Assembly (NCBI RefSeq): GCF_001949145.1
Contig: NW_019091415.1
Coordinates: 299,040-363,039 of the forward strand
Length of the DNA: 64,000 nucleotides
Direction of reading: 5' to 3'
Source: Acanthaster planci
Taxonomy: Eukaryota; Echinodermata; Asteroidea; Valvatida; Acanthasteridae
Position numbers and translations under genes: made by a program. Below the pieces are notes generated by a model. That model ran no database searches and had not been told where the DNA came from. It was given only the letters and a program-made list of their open reading frames with translations. Positions 12,801 to 27,800 of this stretch are shown piece by piece (position 1 is the stretch's first letter; each line of letters starts with the position of its first letter).

Positions 12801-15800
12801 AAACTGTGTAAGTCAAATTGTATGACATTTTATTGGAAAAGTTGTGCAAAATCTTGCAACACATTTTGAGCTGATGGAATGAAATGAGGTGTGCAAATCT
12901 GAAATTTGGTGAAATCATTTCACTGGCATTAAATTCTAACACACAAATCACAAATGAGTAACTGAAAAAATAATCCTGTTTATTGTAAAGTGTATTATCA
13001 TTTCACTTGTATAAGGTTAATACCATAACTTCTGAGAATTGTTTCTTGGAATAAAATGCATCTTTCATGATCAGAATGTCAAGAGATGCCAACGGTTCCA
13101 AGGAAATAAGACAAAATATGATTAAGTCTATTCATTAAATATTTTGTAATTTTTTTGTTATAGTATAGAAGAAGCAGAACAATCATAAAACTTTCACAAC
13201 TATCTTCCAACATTTTGGTGGGTAAACTATTCACAGCATTGTAAAATTTTTATGATACAACTGCAAAATAAATTTGTTGTATACATCCAATATTTGTATA
13301 TGGTATTACACTCTCTTGATATTGGCTGCAGATTTTTCACAATGGGGAGATAGGTTCAAAGTAGTTTACTAACTTTAAATTCTCAAAAACATGGTTGCAA
13401 TTTTCCACCTAGAATGACATAGTTGTAAAAGGGCTATTGTACTGAGAGAGGGCATTAAGTGGGTGGGGTGCGACTATACTGCTGTATTGACATAATAAGC
13501 AAATAATATGACTATGGAACATGAATTATTTTAAATTGAAACTCAAGTTTGACAAAATTCAAACAATTACAAGGGTAATGTATGCAAAAAAAAAATTTGA
13601 GAAGCTTCTCCGTCCACTCAGCTAAAGCCACAGTTAATACAAAAGCTTCCGGGTACATCTCCCATAAGCTTGATTTAATGTTGTCCCAACAGCTACACAA
13701 TCAAACATCAAAAACACTTTAAGATAGTCTGACGATGAATTTGATCTTGAAGGTTTAAGAGAGGAGAAGGAGGGGTTGGTCCCGAACTAAATTTTCTGGA
13801 GTCTCCTTCCTTTTTGTGGTAGAAATGAAATTTGAGGATTTTTATTGGCTTTTTCAGCTTTGAAGCTAAATTTTGGTGAGGCCAGGAAATAAAAATCCCC
13901 CAACTGTCTTCACTGTATTTTAACCACTTGCTGCCGGGTGCCCTCGGAAATGTAGTGTCTAATGCCGGGCAATTTTTCAGTATCTTTGGTTTTCAAAAAT
14001 CTTCAAAAATTCACATCTTTTTTCCTGAATGCCTAAACCCCATCGAGTGACTGTCTGGTGGCTCCTCTAAGCTGACAGACATCTATTTCAGCCAGGCCTG
14101 CCACCTTGTAAACAGAGCTCAGATTGTGTGGTGTTTACATAAGTTTCTTCTGTTCCTGAAACTGACATAGTGCACTGCTGGAGTATTTTCAATACGGGCC
14201 AGATTAGCATGCAGTGGTATTGTATCGCTCATCACTGGAGTACCGAAGCGCTTTTGTCTCCAGTATTAATCCCTTCATGCCGAATGCCACAGACAGTGGT
14301 ATAATCTTTCAAATTATGAGAGATTTCCTCCGCTATTGAAAACTGAAAAAAATGTTGGCAATTCCCGGTAGCTCGGTCTTTTGTACCAAGTACGGTTTTT
14401 GTTACAAGGCTCAGCTCTTTTGTCCAATTTCGGGCACCCTGGCTATGCGTACAAACCCAAGGTACCCGAAACAGGGCTCCCCGGCAGCAAGTGGTTGAAA
14501 AGCAAAAGCATTCTGATTCCTTGATTTTTCTTGGGGGTAGTTATTCCCTCCCCCCTCGATGGACCCAGTGACAGAGCTTAAAGAACCTGAGAAATGGATT
14601 GAATACGCACTTGAAATAATCACAATCTAAGTCAAATGATAAAATCCTAATGAGGTCATATCTGTGTGTTCATCCAAGCTATAGTGTTTCGTCAAGTGTC
14701 GATACCCTGCTAGAAATCCTTTACAACTTCAGCAAGCACAGAATAAGCATGTCCCACAATACTGTAATTGGTACAGAATTTCAAAAAGATGCACCAAATA
14801 TTCATACACCTTGCACACATGCAGAATTGTTGACTAATGTGAGACCTTCTAAATTAAATTCCTTCCCCACGTTAAGTGTGACTCGGGTCTACTAGAGAAT
14901 ACCTACTCAAACAGTCATTTAATATACAAATTTCCCATGCGCATATTCACTGCATTCAACTATTATTCCCTGCATTCACTGAAAAGATTTGATGATCCAT
15001 GGTGCACCCTGACCTCCAATAATGCAGCGCGGCTTCGCCGCCATGATCGGCCTTCTTTTCAAAAGCGACTCAAAAGGTCAGAGCCAGAGTGGGGAGGACG
15101 GGCGGGAGAGGACTGTTTGGGTAGGTATTATCTAGTAGACCCAAGCCACACTTAGTGTGGGGAAGGAGTCTACGATGCTCTACCTACCCAAACAGTTACT
15201 ACATATGCAGAGTAGTACCAGTCTAGGTGGGAGGATGGCAACGACACATCTTGTGCTGAGAATACACTTTTACATATAAGGGAGCTTGTCCAAAAGGTTG
15301 AACCTTGGTTTGAACACGGACACCGTGGTTTTCATAGGTCCTTAGGGACCAGCTGACTGTCCACTGCCTGTTTCAACTTACCATATCAAAGGAACTGACT
15401 AACAAAGCCCCATATTGTTATTTAAATTTTACACCGGACACAGCTAGTGGAATCTGACCGCGGCGGCTGTGGTCGGTTCCACAGACACTTTGGAGAGCTG
15501 CAGCCGCCGTGTCTATTTTAATTTATTGGAATCCAATCCCTAGCCTTTAATTGTTGCACAAGAGTCATGTTCAGTTGACTTGCGGTCCTTGGAGTCCTTC
15601 TTTACAAGTTGCACTTTTGTGCCACAGAGTTTGTCAGTGCATGATTGGTTAGCCTTAATTCATGCACTTTGAAATAATTGGCACTGGCCAAACCCTTTCA
15701 CTGCTGTAATTACAACATCAAGTGTCTTGTTTCAGAGGCACACTTTAAATTCCCAACAACTGTTGGTATTCCGTTCAGAGCTTGCTATCCAATCTCACTG

Positions 15801-18800
15801 AAATACTTTGTATAAATGTTTGAGGAGAACCACCGCCTGATCTTGGACACATCGGAGAAGTAGGGCCTACACACTGGAGCTGTCAATCACTGTTTAGAAA
15901 GGGGATTTTTTTCTTTGCAGATTGGATAATTTTTTACTTTTATCTGATTGAAAAGGCCCTCAGCCGTTAAAAATTTAATGCCCAAATTTTTTCGAGACAC
16001 ATGTACAAATACACGAAAATGATTACTGTTGGTCATTTTTACGTAATTTTTCAGGGAGAAGGGGCATAGTATAATTTCAGAATGAAGTCTTTCAATCTGA
16101 AAACACGGACTGAGCATGTATTTCAGAAATCTTGCACATCTTAGCCTCTCAAATAAGCATTTTTCCCAATGCTTAATGAGAGCAAACCCATTTTCTGCTT
16201 TAGATTTTTGTGTCTATTGTTACTATGTTTTTGGGTAAAATTCAAATTATACCCAAATTTATGATCGTATATAGACATACCCCGTAAATTGTTTTTTTCC
16301 CAACTGTGCCAGCAACCTCCAGGTCATCATCCCGGAGCTACTATGAGTAGCGCTTCAAGTGAGTCTTTAGACTTAACAGTCTATAGAATATGTACATGTT
16401 TAAGTGGTGAATAAAGCGGGTATTTTTGTCTCAGACATTTCTTTTTTAATAGATGTATACCAATATGGTCAATTGGCCATTGGGTACATTTTTGGTGAAG
16501 GGCAAGAGGAAAGAGCAAATTTAATATACGCCCATAAAAGTGAAAAGGCTGGTCCATACTTCAGGGAAATGCAAAAATAAAGTGAATACAACGTCATGAA
16601 AAATTTGTGACTTTATGAAAAAGTTGTAGCGATATTTCGCCAGAGATGAAGTGAGTTTGACTTTTGCAACTTCTGACCTCAAAATTTTGCACACTTGTTT
16701 GCTTTCCGATTGAATATGAACTTACCCATTTATAAAGAGCGCTTGCAAATCGCGGTGGTGGAAACACATGCGCAGTGTATCACACTGGTTACCGCCGGCC
16801 GAGCCGTTGGCAAAGAAGGCATGAGGGAAATGCGGCAACCAGTCAATGTACAATTCCTGCCAAAAGGGTCGCAAACGTTCCACTACATGTACATCGTCTA
16901 TGACTACAGCTGTACAGTTGCAAGTCAGAAAAAAAAAACACTGCCCTCACAAATTGTTTTGCAGGTTCATTCACAAAAAGTGATCTCATGTCTATCTTGG
17001 TGTTTTCTGTGTTCATGTATGTACTACTCGTATTTGAAACGAGCGTTTCGGCAAAATTTCCAGATGCAGCAAGAGGCTAATCGCCCGCCCTCCAGATGCG
17101 TCACACACTCTTACAATGCGATACACGGACATAATTTACCAGTTTCATGTAGTCATGACAAACGTAAAGCACGATTCAAAAATCAGTGATTTTTTACATT
17201 GATTACAAAAACGTCAAAACAAAATTTCCCTTTCCAATTCCGATAAGAATATGGCCAAATAAGTTTGCTTGACTACTCTCACATTTCAAGAGCCTAACTA
17301 ATTGCCCAATACTGAATTATTTATATTGCTGCAAAAGATCTAGCGTACCTGCCAATGAAACTGTGTTTCCTTGACGTACATTTTGCAAGACACAGCTATC
17401 CAATTGCAATACATGTATGTCTTCATGACATCGTGCTTCCTCAGCAACCATCTCGCACGCGGGCGACCGCGCCACATGCTCGGACTTTCAATAAATCGTG
17501 TCATGCAGCTAGTGTTGAAAATCATAAAACATACAAACAATTAAATTTAAAAAACTTTCCATGACACAATTTGTGCTGGGAAGACTACTTGGATGGGGGC
17601 TTCAGTTGAGGAATCTTCACATTCTTGCAGGTACACACAGGCCTACATGTGTATGCCATATAGCATTCGTTGTTATCCATGGCGATCGGAAGCCTTTTAA
17701 AAAAATCCCAGGATCGATGCTTTCACATGTATTTGCTTTTTTAATCTCACATGCACATTAATATTTTTCATATGACAGTGAATTTCATTATTCTAATCAC
17801 ATCACAATGTATTTGATTAATTCGTTGGCATTTTCACAAAGTGACAAAAACCCGCCGGTGGAAAATCAAAAATTTTTCAATCTGGAGTTTTTCCTACCAT
17901 TTCCTTTGATCTAAAGAACAAATTGGCTAAGTTTCAAAGCGAAATGTTGTTTAATTTCATAGTACCCATAAACAAACAACCAACAAAAGCTTGGCATCTG
18001 TGCTTCTCTACTTTCACGAAGTGACAAAAAAGTCACATTGTTATCCTTGAACGAGTCTGGGTGTACACATGCGTGCAAACGATGCTGTGCATGTACAGTA
18101 CCTCTAGCCTACATGAAAAATGCGCACATGTTGAAATACTGGATAGCGCTCTCCATGTGTGATTCGACATTGTGCCGAGTAAAATATTATTTTCGGGCAT
18201 TGCGCGGATCCCTTTGTGACTTTCTAAGAAGAATTCACCATGGTTATTTCCCCGACGTTTTGAATTGCAGATGCAGTGCCCACATTCCGAGGATAACCAG
18301 TAGATATACGTGTACATGAACATGTGCATGTGTACACCGAGCGTCTGTCTGTGCTCCATGCATAGAAAATATGGGTTGACCGCGGTCGCTGCGGCAGGCA
18401 TGCATAATTCAAGACATGATCAGCATAACAACTGCGTTCATCCCGGGGCTGCCTCATTAAATGTTCTTGGCATGAGTGAACTTCAACGTGATCGCCGCAA
18501 ATCCTAGCAACAGGGCTTAACTGCAGTGACTGTTTGTGGTTAAACCACAGCGACCTTTTGGACAAACTCCCTAAACAAGGAGGAATGTATAAATTCAAGA
18601 ATTGGTACAGGAACTTCATAATGACTTGTCGTCCGTCCTACAGGAGGCCCCTTTGACCTCTGCGCTGCAGACAGTAGAATTGTTCTGCCATTTGCGTTGT
18701 CACCCTGCAGGTCATCCCTCAAGTTGCAGGAGGTAGAAGGAGACTTCCAACATGCAGTTTTGCAGATGTTTGCAATGGAAACAACTCAAGAGAAAGACCA

Positions 18801-21800
18801 AGATGCAGATACTGCTCTTGCGTCATGAACCCTAATGTAGTAATGGCTATGTTCATCAGAGGTTAATGGCTAGACTGGATCAGCAATCAGTACTCAGTGA
18901 AGTGCATTATGGCAGGCCTGCATGGCGGAATCTGTGCTCACGTGGAGCCACGCAAGTGGGGGCCACAGAATGGTCATTCTGCTGATCACAGGGTTGTACG
19001 TGGTGAGAAGCAGAGGAAATAGATTTGCAAAATTTCTCCCACAGGGCCCCTTGAGGAAACCCCAGATTACAGGGTGCCAAGGGGTGTGTAAAAATTCCAA
19101 CAGCTTGAAGAAGGTTAGGTTCAGATGCCTGGGGATGCGGACTGGAGAGACGCAGCAGTAGTTCTGCATCACGATGACAAATACACCATGACAGAACTGA
19201 AAAAGATAGGAAGACTGCCTGGAAAACGTTATTTGTGTGTTCCTGTCTTGGTGCCAGGTGACACAGCCTCGAATGCTGGTAGGTTTTGACTTGTAGCTGT
19301 CATTAGAGATCATCAGGTAAGGCATGGATGTGCTTCCCCGTGGCCTGGGCGAGCTTACCGATGGCAACGAGAGTAGCTCCAGAAGGCCGTAACAGAGACT
19401 CGGTATTGGGTCCGTGAACCGATGGCGTATTCACCAGGGCGACGATCCGGGGAATTGGCCCGGAAAGTGCTACCATGTGAATTACGTCTAGACATGTCGG
19501 ATGCTAGGTCACATTTGTGTGTAACAGCCGCCTGGAAAAGTGGGGCTGTGGCTCATAATCATTTAAGGAGGGAGCCCGATGGACTCTCACAATGCAGATA
19601 TAATCAATGACAGAGCAATGATAATAAAAGGTCATATCTATGACAAGGAATTTCTTTCCTTTTTTTTATTTCTTTATTTTCCATAAACTGATAACATAAG
19701 GAATTTGTAAAGTCCCAAGGAACCTGTTATAACAGTGTTCCAATAGAGTAGTTGTCTCCAAGACATTCTTCTTGAAGGCCCTAGATAAAGGGAAGGCAAC
19801 GAGGAGATGTTGCTTGGCACTGTATACACCGGGGCCGCTCTGAATTACAAGACGAAGCAGTCCATTAAGGCGAAGGGTCAGTTGACAGGCACGGGCGTAG
19901 TCGTTGTCTTCCTCCGGAAGGGAGGCTGACGGAGGATCCAGAATCTGGAACATGTCAAAGGCGGTGAGGAGGCCAATAAAATCGGTGTCATCTTCAACCA
20001 AAGGCATGGTCCCTTTGCTTCGACTGAAGTAAGGCCGTGCTATAATCAAGAGCCGAGAGTGCCCCTCGACGATGTCTAGTTGAAAGCCTGAGTCACAGAT
20101 GTGCTGCGATGGCTTGAAGCCCGAGCGGCAAGCAGCCTGGCAGATGGGAGAGGTCAATGGTAACTGCAGAATTTCACGCAGAGGGGCCAGGAAAACAGAG
20201 CTCCAATGACAAGGTGATGCCAATTAAAAGCCAAAGTCGTGGTGGCTTGAAGCCGCGGTGGCAGGCGGCTGGGAGGTGGAGGTGGCAGACAGGGCCGCAA
20301 AATGCCCGAGGGGGTGTTCCCAGTCGAGGTCAGCAGGAACTGCAGATTTATGGGCAGAGGGACCAGGAGAAATGAGGTCCGATGACCTGGTGATGCCCAG
20401 TTGAAAGCCAGAGCCACGGATAGGCTAAGGCGGCTTGAAGCCCCGGAGACATAAAAACCCTGGTATGCTCCGCGGGACCCGAAGAGGGATTGGCAGCTGT
20501 CGGGGTGTCAGATGGCTCGATGGCACACCAGACAGGGAGGGCCCTGGCATTTGCAGGGAGCCTGCCCGGCCTGGTGACTTCAGTATATGGGTGAGATGGG
20601 GTCGCTGGGAATGCTGGCCGGAATGCTGCGTGGATTCCTCTGGGCCATGTCAGGTAAAACGCATGGCATACCTCACGATGATGGAAGGACGGGCCCCGGA
20701 GACGTCTGATGGGGTACTCTCTGGGAGTTCTGGCTGGCTTGCCAGGCCAGCAATTGACCAAGGAGACAGTGTCCTTCCCAGATCCTGGCAGTGTCCCTGC
20801 TTGGGTCTTCCGCAGTCGACCACAGAGCTTCCCCGTCAGCTCCGTGGGGCTGAACGAACCAGGGGCCTGGCCAGATCCTGGCTGGAACCCCCTAGATGAC
20901 AGCAAGGCCTTTTCCTTGTCCTGGTAGCCGGAGATGACAGGGGAGTACGACAGATCCTGACAGCGACCCCTGAATTTAACGGGCTAAGGCCAATAATTCA
21001 TTGGTGAGGTAGACACAGCGTAGCTTGAACGAACCTCGTAGTAAAGACAGTAAACACTTGCAGGGTGCACATACAAGAAAACTGAAGAAAGAACACAAAA
21101 ATATACACAAAAAGAACACTTTTACCAATAAATGGATAAAATCCAGGTTATACTTTGTTAGGAAGGAAAAGTGATCAAATCGACCCAGAACCGTGTAGCG
21201 AAAACAGAAGCTCGATAAATTGAAGATGCCTCAAAAGACACGTCCATTACGTTACGGCGCTTAGAAAAGAAGGATGATTGTGGCGGCAAGGCCGCGCTGC
21301 ATTGTGGGAGGTCTGGGTGCACTACGGGTGATCAAATCTTTTCAGCGAATGAATAATACGTGCACGGGAAATTTGCATATGTATCGACTGTTTGGGTAGG
21401 TAGAGCGCCATAGACTCTTTGAAATAAAATGTTCTTGCTCACAAGTTGTTATACTTACCATCCCTGAATTCCACCTTCCTGTATACACGGGTGACTTCAA
21501 TCTGGAATGTCTGATACTCACAGATGGAGGCAGCAAGTCTTGTTAATGACTGGCGTCCACTACCACCAATACCCACAAGTAGCATATTACCGCGAGGTTG
21601 GCCAATCACACGAATGATACGGGATACTGTAAAGCCAAATTGTGGTAGGAGATTTTCTGTGTCATATTCTCATATTATCCTTTAAAAATAAGGCTATTAA
21701 GGTTCTATCAACGCCTTGCTCTCTAACTTAAGAACTCAGGTGGACACATCCAATTCTTTCTGTTGTAAATATTATGACATACAATTTGTCTTTAAGATGA

Positions 21801-24800
21801 AAAGTATGCAATAATTAGATAAGTTAATGACAACTTCTTTTTAATGATCACATGGCTAATATCTTACCATGCTCAATTGCATCTCTGAACAGGACTAGAT
21901 CCATTGCAATGACACCTGGGGTACTGTTATAGTCTTCCAAGGCATCCTCCATGAACCTCTTGAGGGTTGAAAACTCTTGTAAATCCTCATATATTGGCAC
22001 TTCTGCCTGAGAGATGAAGTCACCTGGGATAGGTTGAGTGCCAGACCAAATGAAAAAAAATGTTTTGTCTTCTGTTCGAGTAAGGGGGCAAAATAGACGA
22101 TGCATTTTAAACCTTGATCAAATATTGACATAAGTAACATAGCTCTGGTAACATTTTAAACTTAGGTCTGGAGACTACTCGTCATAATAATTGTCTCACA
22201 TATCAACAACAGACTTCTGATATTAAAGATGCTAACAAAAATTAAGAATAATTCAGAAACTTGGTAACTTCTCTCACGATCAATCATACACTGGAATGGC
22301 AAGATACTACGACTTCACTGACAGTTCGAAAGGCAGAAAAAATAACCAAAAACTTGTTTAATATACATGTACTTTTGCTATGCAGTCCCAAGTGATGGGA
22401 AATCAATGTCATCTGCTTGAACTACAGCACTGTTTGGCACAATTACATGTAGTTTCCTAATATGCTAATATGAATCCTCTGCATTAAGCCTCACATTAAT
22501 AAAATTTGGAGCAAAATAATATTTGCATTATTTTTACCTAATATTCTGGTTCTTTGCTTTAACCCTCAAAGAGCAGAATCTATCCCCCCGATCTCGGCTA
22601 TACGATGATGTATTTCAATGAAATTTGGCACTATCTTAGAGGCACACATACTGACCATCTGTGTAAAATTATATGTAAATTAATTAAGTTTTTATTTTAA
22701 TTATTCATGATACAAATTTGTTTATCTTCTTTTGATTGTCGGGCGATTTTATTGCATTTTTCACGTCAAAGATGCTGTATGGATTGTATATTCAGTGGAA
22801 ATGAAAACAGAGATGCTATGAGCTGTATACAGTAATATGCATAAGTCAATTATACAATTAATCACATGTTAATTTACTTAATTACCCAAATGTAAAGGTA
22901 AAATTTGGCAATCAAAATTGTTCACATATGTAGCTGCAGTTTATATTTATCATCAAATGAAAAGTTACAACAAAACTAAAATTGATCACTTGTTCATTAT
23001 TTAATTAGCTAAAAGTCTGCAATTTAGCTCATTAAAAGGCAGAGTGTTAATTAGCGAGAATTAACTAATATTTCCAAGAATATGAATATGAATCTCAGTT
23101 TTGCATGGGCAACATTCATGTAGCCACGGGTTTACATTTATTATAATATTCACATTTATGTATAATAAATTTAGGGTTGATATAATACTAATTTGTCTAA
23201 ATGTAATTAAAATCTTCATTATAATTAATCAGTAAATGGCCAATTGAGCCATATCGATAGACCTTCCCCAAAGCAAGAGACATCATACTTCACTCTGCCT
23301 CCTAAAATTCTTTACTGAGAGAGAACCCCAAAATTTGGGGTCAAAATGAGGCTAATACATTGGAAAAAATTGTCATAAAGTATTATCATGAAGAAATTGA
23401 TCCCGGAGATGCTATAAGCAAAATAAACAGAGAGTGGATTCTCCCCCCCCCCCGACTCTTTTAGGGTTAAAACATATTTCATCAACTGTTAACATTACAC
23501 AGTTTTAAACTGAATATAATTAAATAAACTGTTGAATTAGATGGCGGTTTTGAATATTTTAGAAGGGATCCAATGTGAGAAATTGTACATGGATTGTTCA
23601 CTTGTGCAGAAAAAATTTCTTAAACACTCTGCATGTCTATTCATGCTTAAAACTGACGCACAAAAATAATTCAAAGTAGAAAGAAGGCACGTAAGAAAAC
23701 ATGTAACATACCAAAGACAGGTGGCTGTTTGTTCGGACAGATGTTGTGGAAAGTCTGTTCAAAGAGATTGCCAAGCTTCTCACTCAAGATGTTCACAAAA
23801 GCCTCACTGTCTGTCTCATTGACTAAACGGTCTGAAAAAACCCTGCCATGATAAATTGAACACGAGGGGTATGGTAATAATAATTAAATCACTGCCTTTG
23901 TATACCAATGTCAAAGTTTGTACATGTGCTGATCCTGATGGATGTTTGAGAGCAATTTGTTTCAATTTATGAGGCAAGTATTCAATTTTTAAAGCTAATA
24001 GTTAGGCACCTTAAACAGGGCTTAATATCAACATCCAAATGAAATTTGCCAACAACTATAAGCTTCATGGGCAAACACAGGAGGGAACTTTTTTACTATA
24101 AATAGTGTCTTGTCCAAACACTATGAGAATTTCGTAGTCAGTTACACAATAGACAAAAGGGAGTGCACAGAGTACTGCTGACAGTATGTATACACAACTC
24201 AAGGTGCTGTTATTTTCCACATGACCTACATGATGGGCAAAATTGATTATTACTGCACAGAAGCACTATTGAGGGATAAAAGCTACCTGAAAAGGTTTTT
24301 CGTATTTTTCCAAGCAAAAAAAAAAATTCATATTGCACGGCACAAAGAAAAACAAAACTTTTCTTTCAACTGAAGGTGTTAAGGGGTTAATATCAATAGT
24401 TTATTGCTTGAAAAGGGAGTCAGTCCAGATATTATGTTTAATTACATTATTTTCCTACATACCTGAAGCATTCATGGATCCACAAACGTGTTATGCTTCC
24501 CTTGGTGTCATGGAAGTCCTTATGTGCTCTAAGCAGGCCTTGAAATACCTTGGAAATATCTCTAAGATTAAACAGGTAGTGAATCTTTGCAGGTGTGGGA
24601 AGAAAACGCTGTACAACAGCTTGGTAGATTTCCAGTGTGGCCTGAGTCATGGTATCACCAATTGGTTTGACATCCTCCTCAAAATCCTGCAGTTTCTGGT
24701 TGATCATTGTGCCAAAAATGCGCTTGATTTGGGAGTCCTGCAGGATGCACATAAAACACATAAAGGCTCTTGACTATAAACTTACATTTTAGTCTTTCAA

Positions 24801-27800
24801 AATCAATTTGAAGATTTTCAACATTGATTAAAATTACATATTGACACATAAAGGCAATGTACCCTACACAGATGATTATTAGACAAAATGATAACCTGGT
24901 CGTAGGTATTATCTAATGAGGAGCTTGAGAATGCAGCTGTAAATGCATCCATATAGTTGCCGTTGTTTTTGTTCTTATGACAGCTAAGTTCAGTATCATG
25001 CCTTGTACAATCCTTTGTCAGTCACACAAACAGCAATTTATGTGACCAAATATCATTTCACATGCAACTCACACTTGGAAAAGTCATGTTGATCAGGTTA
25101 AACCTGCTCTGCAATCGACTTGAGATGACCATTCGACCACCGCCTGGTGGCCCCATGGCGGCAAGCAGCTGCATGTCCTAAAATATTGGAAGAAAATGCA
25201 AAACGATAATTTTTATTGATAGCTTGTTAAACTAATTCATCAAAAGGCTGAGGAGGACACACAAGCATTATTTATTCTCAGACAACACACAAAACAGCCC
25301 CCTTGATGAAGGCTTGACTTTTGGGCATACCTTTCCTAGTTGCTGGTTTATTAAATTTGTACTTTCACCCTTTACTAGAACTTCGGCAGCTTTTTAATGG
25401 GGTATGCTTGGCCTCATACTTGCCACGCTCAGCATACACGGCCCAAGTCCTTGGCTTGCTTGCCAACCATTCACCTTACATACACAAGTAAAGCAACCAA
25501 AATTAAACACTAGCCCCACTGGCATGAGTGGGTGCTTCCCAAGATGCTTAGAACTAGTCAGTTGTCTTATGCCTGAAAATAGGTTGAGAAACACGCTGTT
25601 GGAACAAGCCCCACTAAAACAAGAGGATACTTGGCGCACAATTTCCAAGATTGCGCATAGAAGATTAAATGTTAACATTCAAATTCACAGTTTTATGTAA
25701 GGCCTTCCAAATTTAAGTTCTTTATCATTCTAGCTTGAATCGGGGCACTGCTTATTGCTCCAGGCAAATTCCAGCTATCTCTTTATTTCCTGCTAGTGTA
25801 TGATGGAGAAGGGGAGACAGTGGGAATATTGGACAAGCAGCGGCTTCTTCAGGCTATGCTGAAGCGGCCTTTACAAGCTCACAAGTTAGCACATCATGTT
25901 GAATTATAAAAATTGTATAATTTTCATTGCTGCATGCTGTTAGATATCATAACTCTTGAGCTATGAACATTCTTCACTTCCTTCCAGCAAGGAGAGATGC
26001 AGGTGGCCAGGTGCCTGCAGTTCAAGCAACACGTTTACTATACCATTCCAACAAACAGCTGATTAGGCAAGAGTTTGTCAACAAATTGTGTGTGTGCCGA
26101 GAATAATGCATTTTATCTGGGAGTGATAAAATACATTTAGTTAAAAGAGTAAAACACCATGAAAAAGGAATTCTTTGATCCTTTGCTGTGGCAATCAGTT
26201 ACCAAGGGGTTACCACAGACAAAAGTATTACATTTATACACAAACTTGTGTTATGCAAACAAAAAATGCCACACCACCAGGACCGCACCCATGACATGGC
26301 ATTAATGTTTTAACGTCAAGCTAGTCCAGCCAATAGTGCTTTTGTCTTGTTCAGATTATGCTGTGCTAATGTATAAAGGGAACATGTACCAAAAATTCCC
26401 CCAAAAAGCAATTAAATAAAAATTCAGCTTTTCTGCTGGGAAGTAATTAATTGGCTGTAAAAGTGAATAGACCCCATACAAGAAATAGTAAAAACTAACA
26501 CAGTTTGTCGACTCACGGAACAAAACAAAGGCCTTTTCACTTATTACACCCTTCCCAGACTTACTGGATTACCACAACAAAGTATACACATAAATGTACA
26601 TGTACCAGAGCCATGTGGTCAATTGTAAATAGGGAAATCCCCAGCTGACATGCGGAAAGACTGCACAAAGTATACACGTACAAAGTGTCTGGTGTATATT
26701 GCTATGGTCCTTGTTTTGGATGTGTTGTGGCCATAGAGCTATATATGAAAACTAGAGCGGTAGCTTCTCATTTTCCGTGAGGAGAAAATTAGACACCTTC
26801 CTGGGAAATCAGATAGAATCAATATCGAATTATGTACTCCAATGCAACATACATCAGGTGCCACTAAAATCCAATTTAAAAGGTCACAGCAATATTATCT
26901 GCAGTGCATAAAATAAAACACTCATTCACTGATTGTACATTAGTTTTTTGGGGTATTGGCTTTGTTGACATATTGTTTCAGAATACAGACGCACATATGC
27001 AAATAGCCGTACAAAACTTAATATGATATTCCAAGATAGGTTTGTGCAAAAATGTGGATGTGTCACTTTGTAGATGAGTCAGGGCTTTTGCTTTTGCATA
27101 TACAGTTGACTCTCAGTAATATGAGGGCCTCAGGACTCACTTAATCATCTTGAATTATCCCGAATGTAGTCTGAAGTGAAAAGTATTTTCCCATTCGTAT
27201 GTGTCATTTGTCAATCATACTACTGTTGTTGGGTAATAGATTTGCTTTCAAAACAGTTCAAACATGCTCTTTATGAAAGTGTAATGTAAATTTAGATTAA
27301 TTAAATAAAGAATTGTTACGACAAAACATGTATTATACTGTAATTGAGAAGAACAAAGTGGAAAAATAATCAAATGCAACAAGGCAAGTAAGACTCATCA
27401 CTAGTCACTGTCAAATCAATGTCACCTGTACCGTATGGTAGCCATTGCAAGAGAATGTGAACATAAGTACATGTACATTAACATTTTAGTAGGTGATCGA
27501 CAACACAGATGCTACTATACACATGTAAAAAGCGAAGGAAACCAGTGAATTTTTTGATGGACAACAGAGGCTGTACGTCAGGGCCTGGCTTATGTTTATA
27601 GCGGGAAACTAATTTTTTTTTTACTTTTTCAATTTAGAACTCATAAATTTGACTCCCAAAAGGACATATACGGGCAAGGGAAGAACAGATTTTAATGACA
27701 AATGAATTTTACATAAGTTTGTAAGTCAGGTAGGGGCATTCTTCTATTCTATTCTCTTTTTCACGTTTTGGGGGGGAGTTTGTAACAAGTTTGCTCTGGA

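Larger units (their letters stand above)
14855..21420 (-). mobile_element. Second DIRS-type retrotransposon, decayed and split by an insertion
   Basis: Same orientation and architecture as the 1.2-6.6 kb element but a diverged copy. Left terminal repeat 14895-15075 is the inverse of 21240-21400; shared words include CTGAAAAGATTTGAT and AATGCAGCGCGGC. The internal complementary region 15105-15275 pairs with 14855-14910 (CTACTAGA.AATACCTAC). Recombinase traces lie at 18580-18900 and a long GC-rich gag-like region at 19660-20950. A 3.3-kb inverted-repeat element sits in it at 15279-18572. Confidence 0.78.

Noticed and set aside
16695-17189. 164-codon plus-strand ORF
   Set aside because: No recognisable domain, no splice context, lies in a non-coding inverted-repeat element; probably chance.
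20348-20905. 185-codon minus-strand ORF as a stand-alone gene
   Set aside because: Pro/Gly/Arg-rich frame in GC-rich sequence with equally long frames on the other strand; better explained as DIRS gag-like region.
24014-24035. CAGGGCTTAATATCAAC as hAT terminus
   Set aside because: No inverted partner or target duplication.
25404-25700. 98-codon plus-strand ORF
   Set aside because: Low-information sequence with a matching antisense ORF; no domain.
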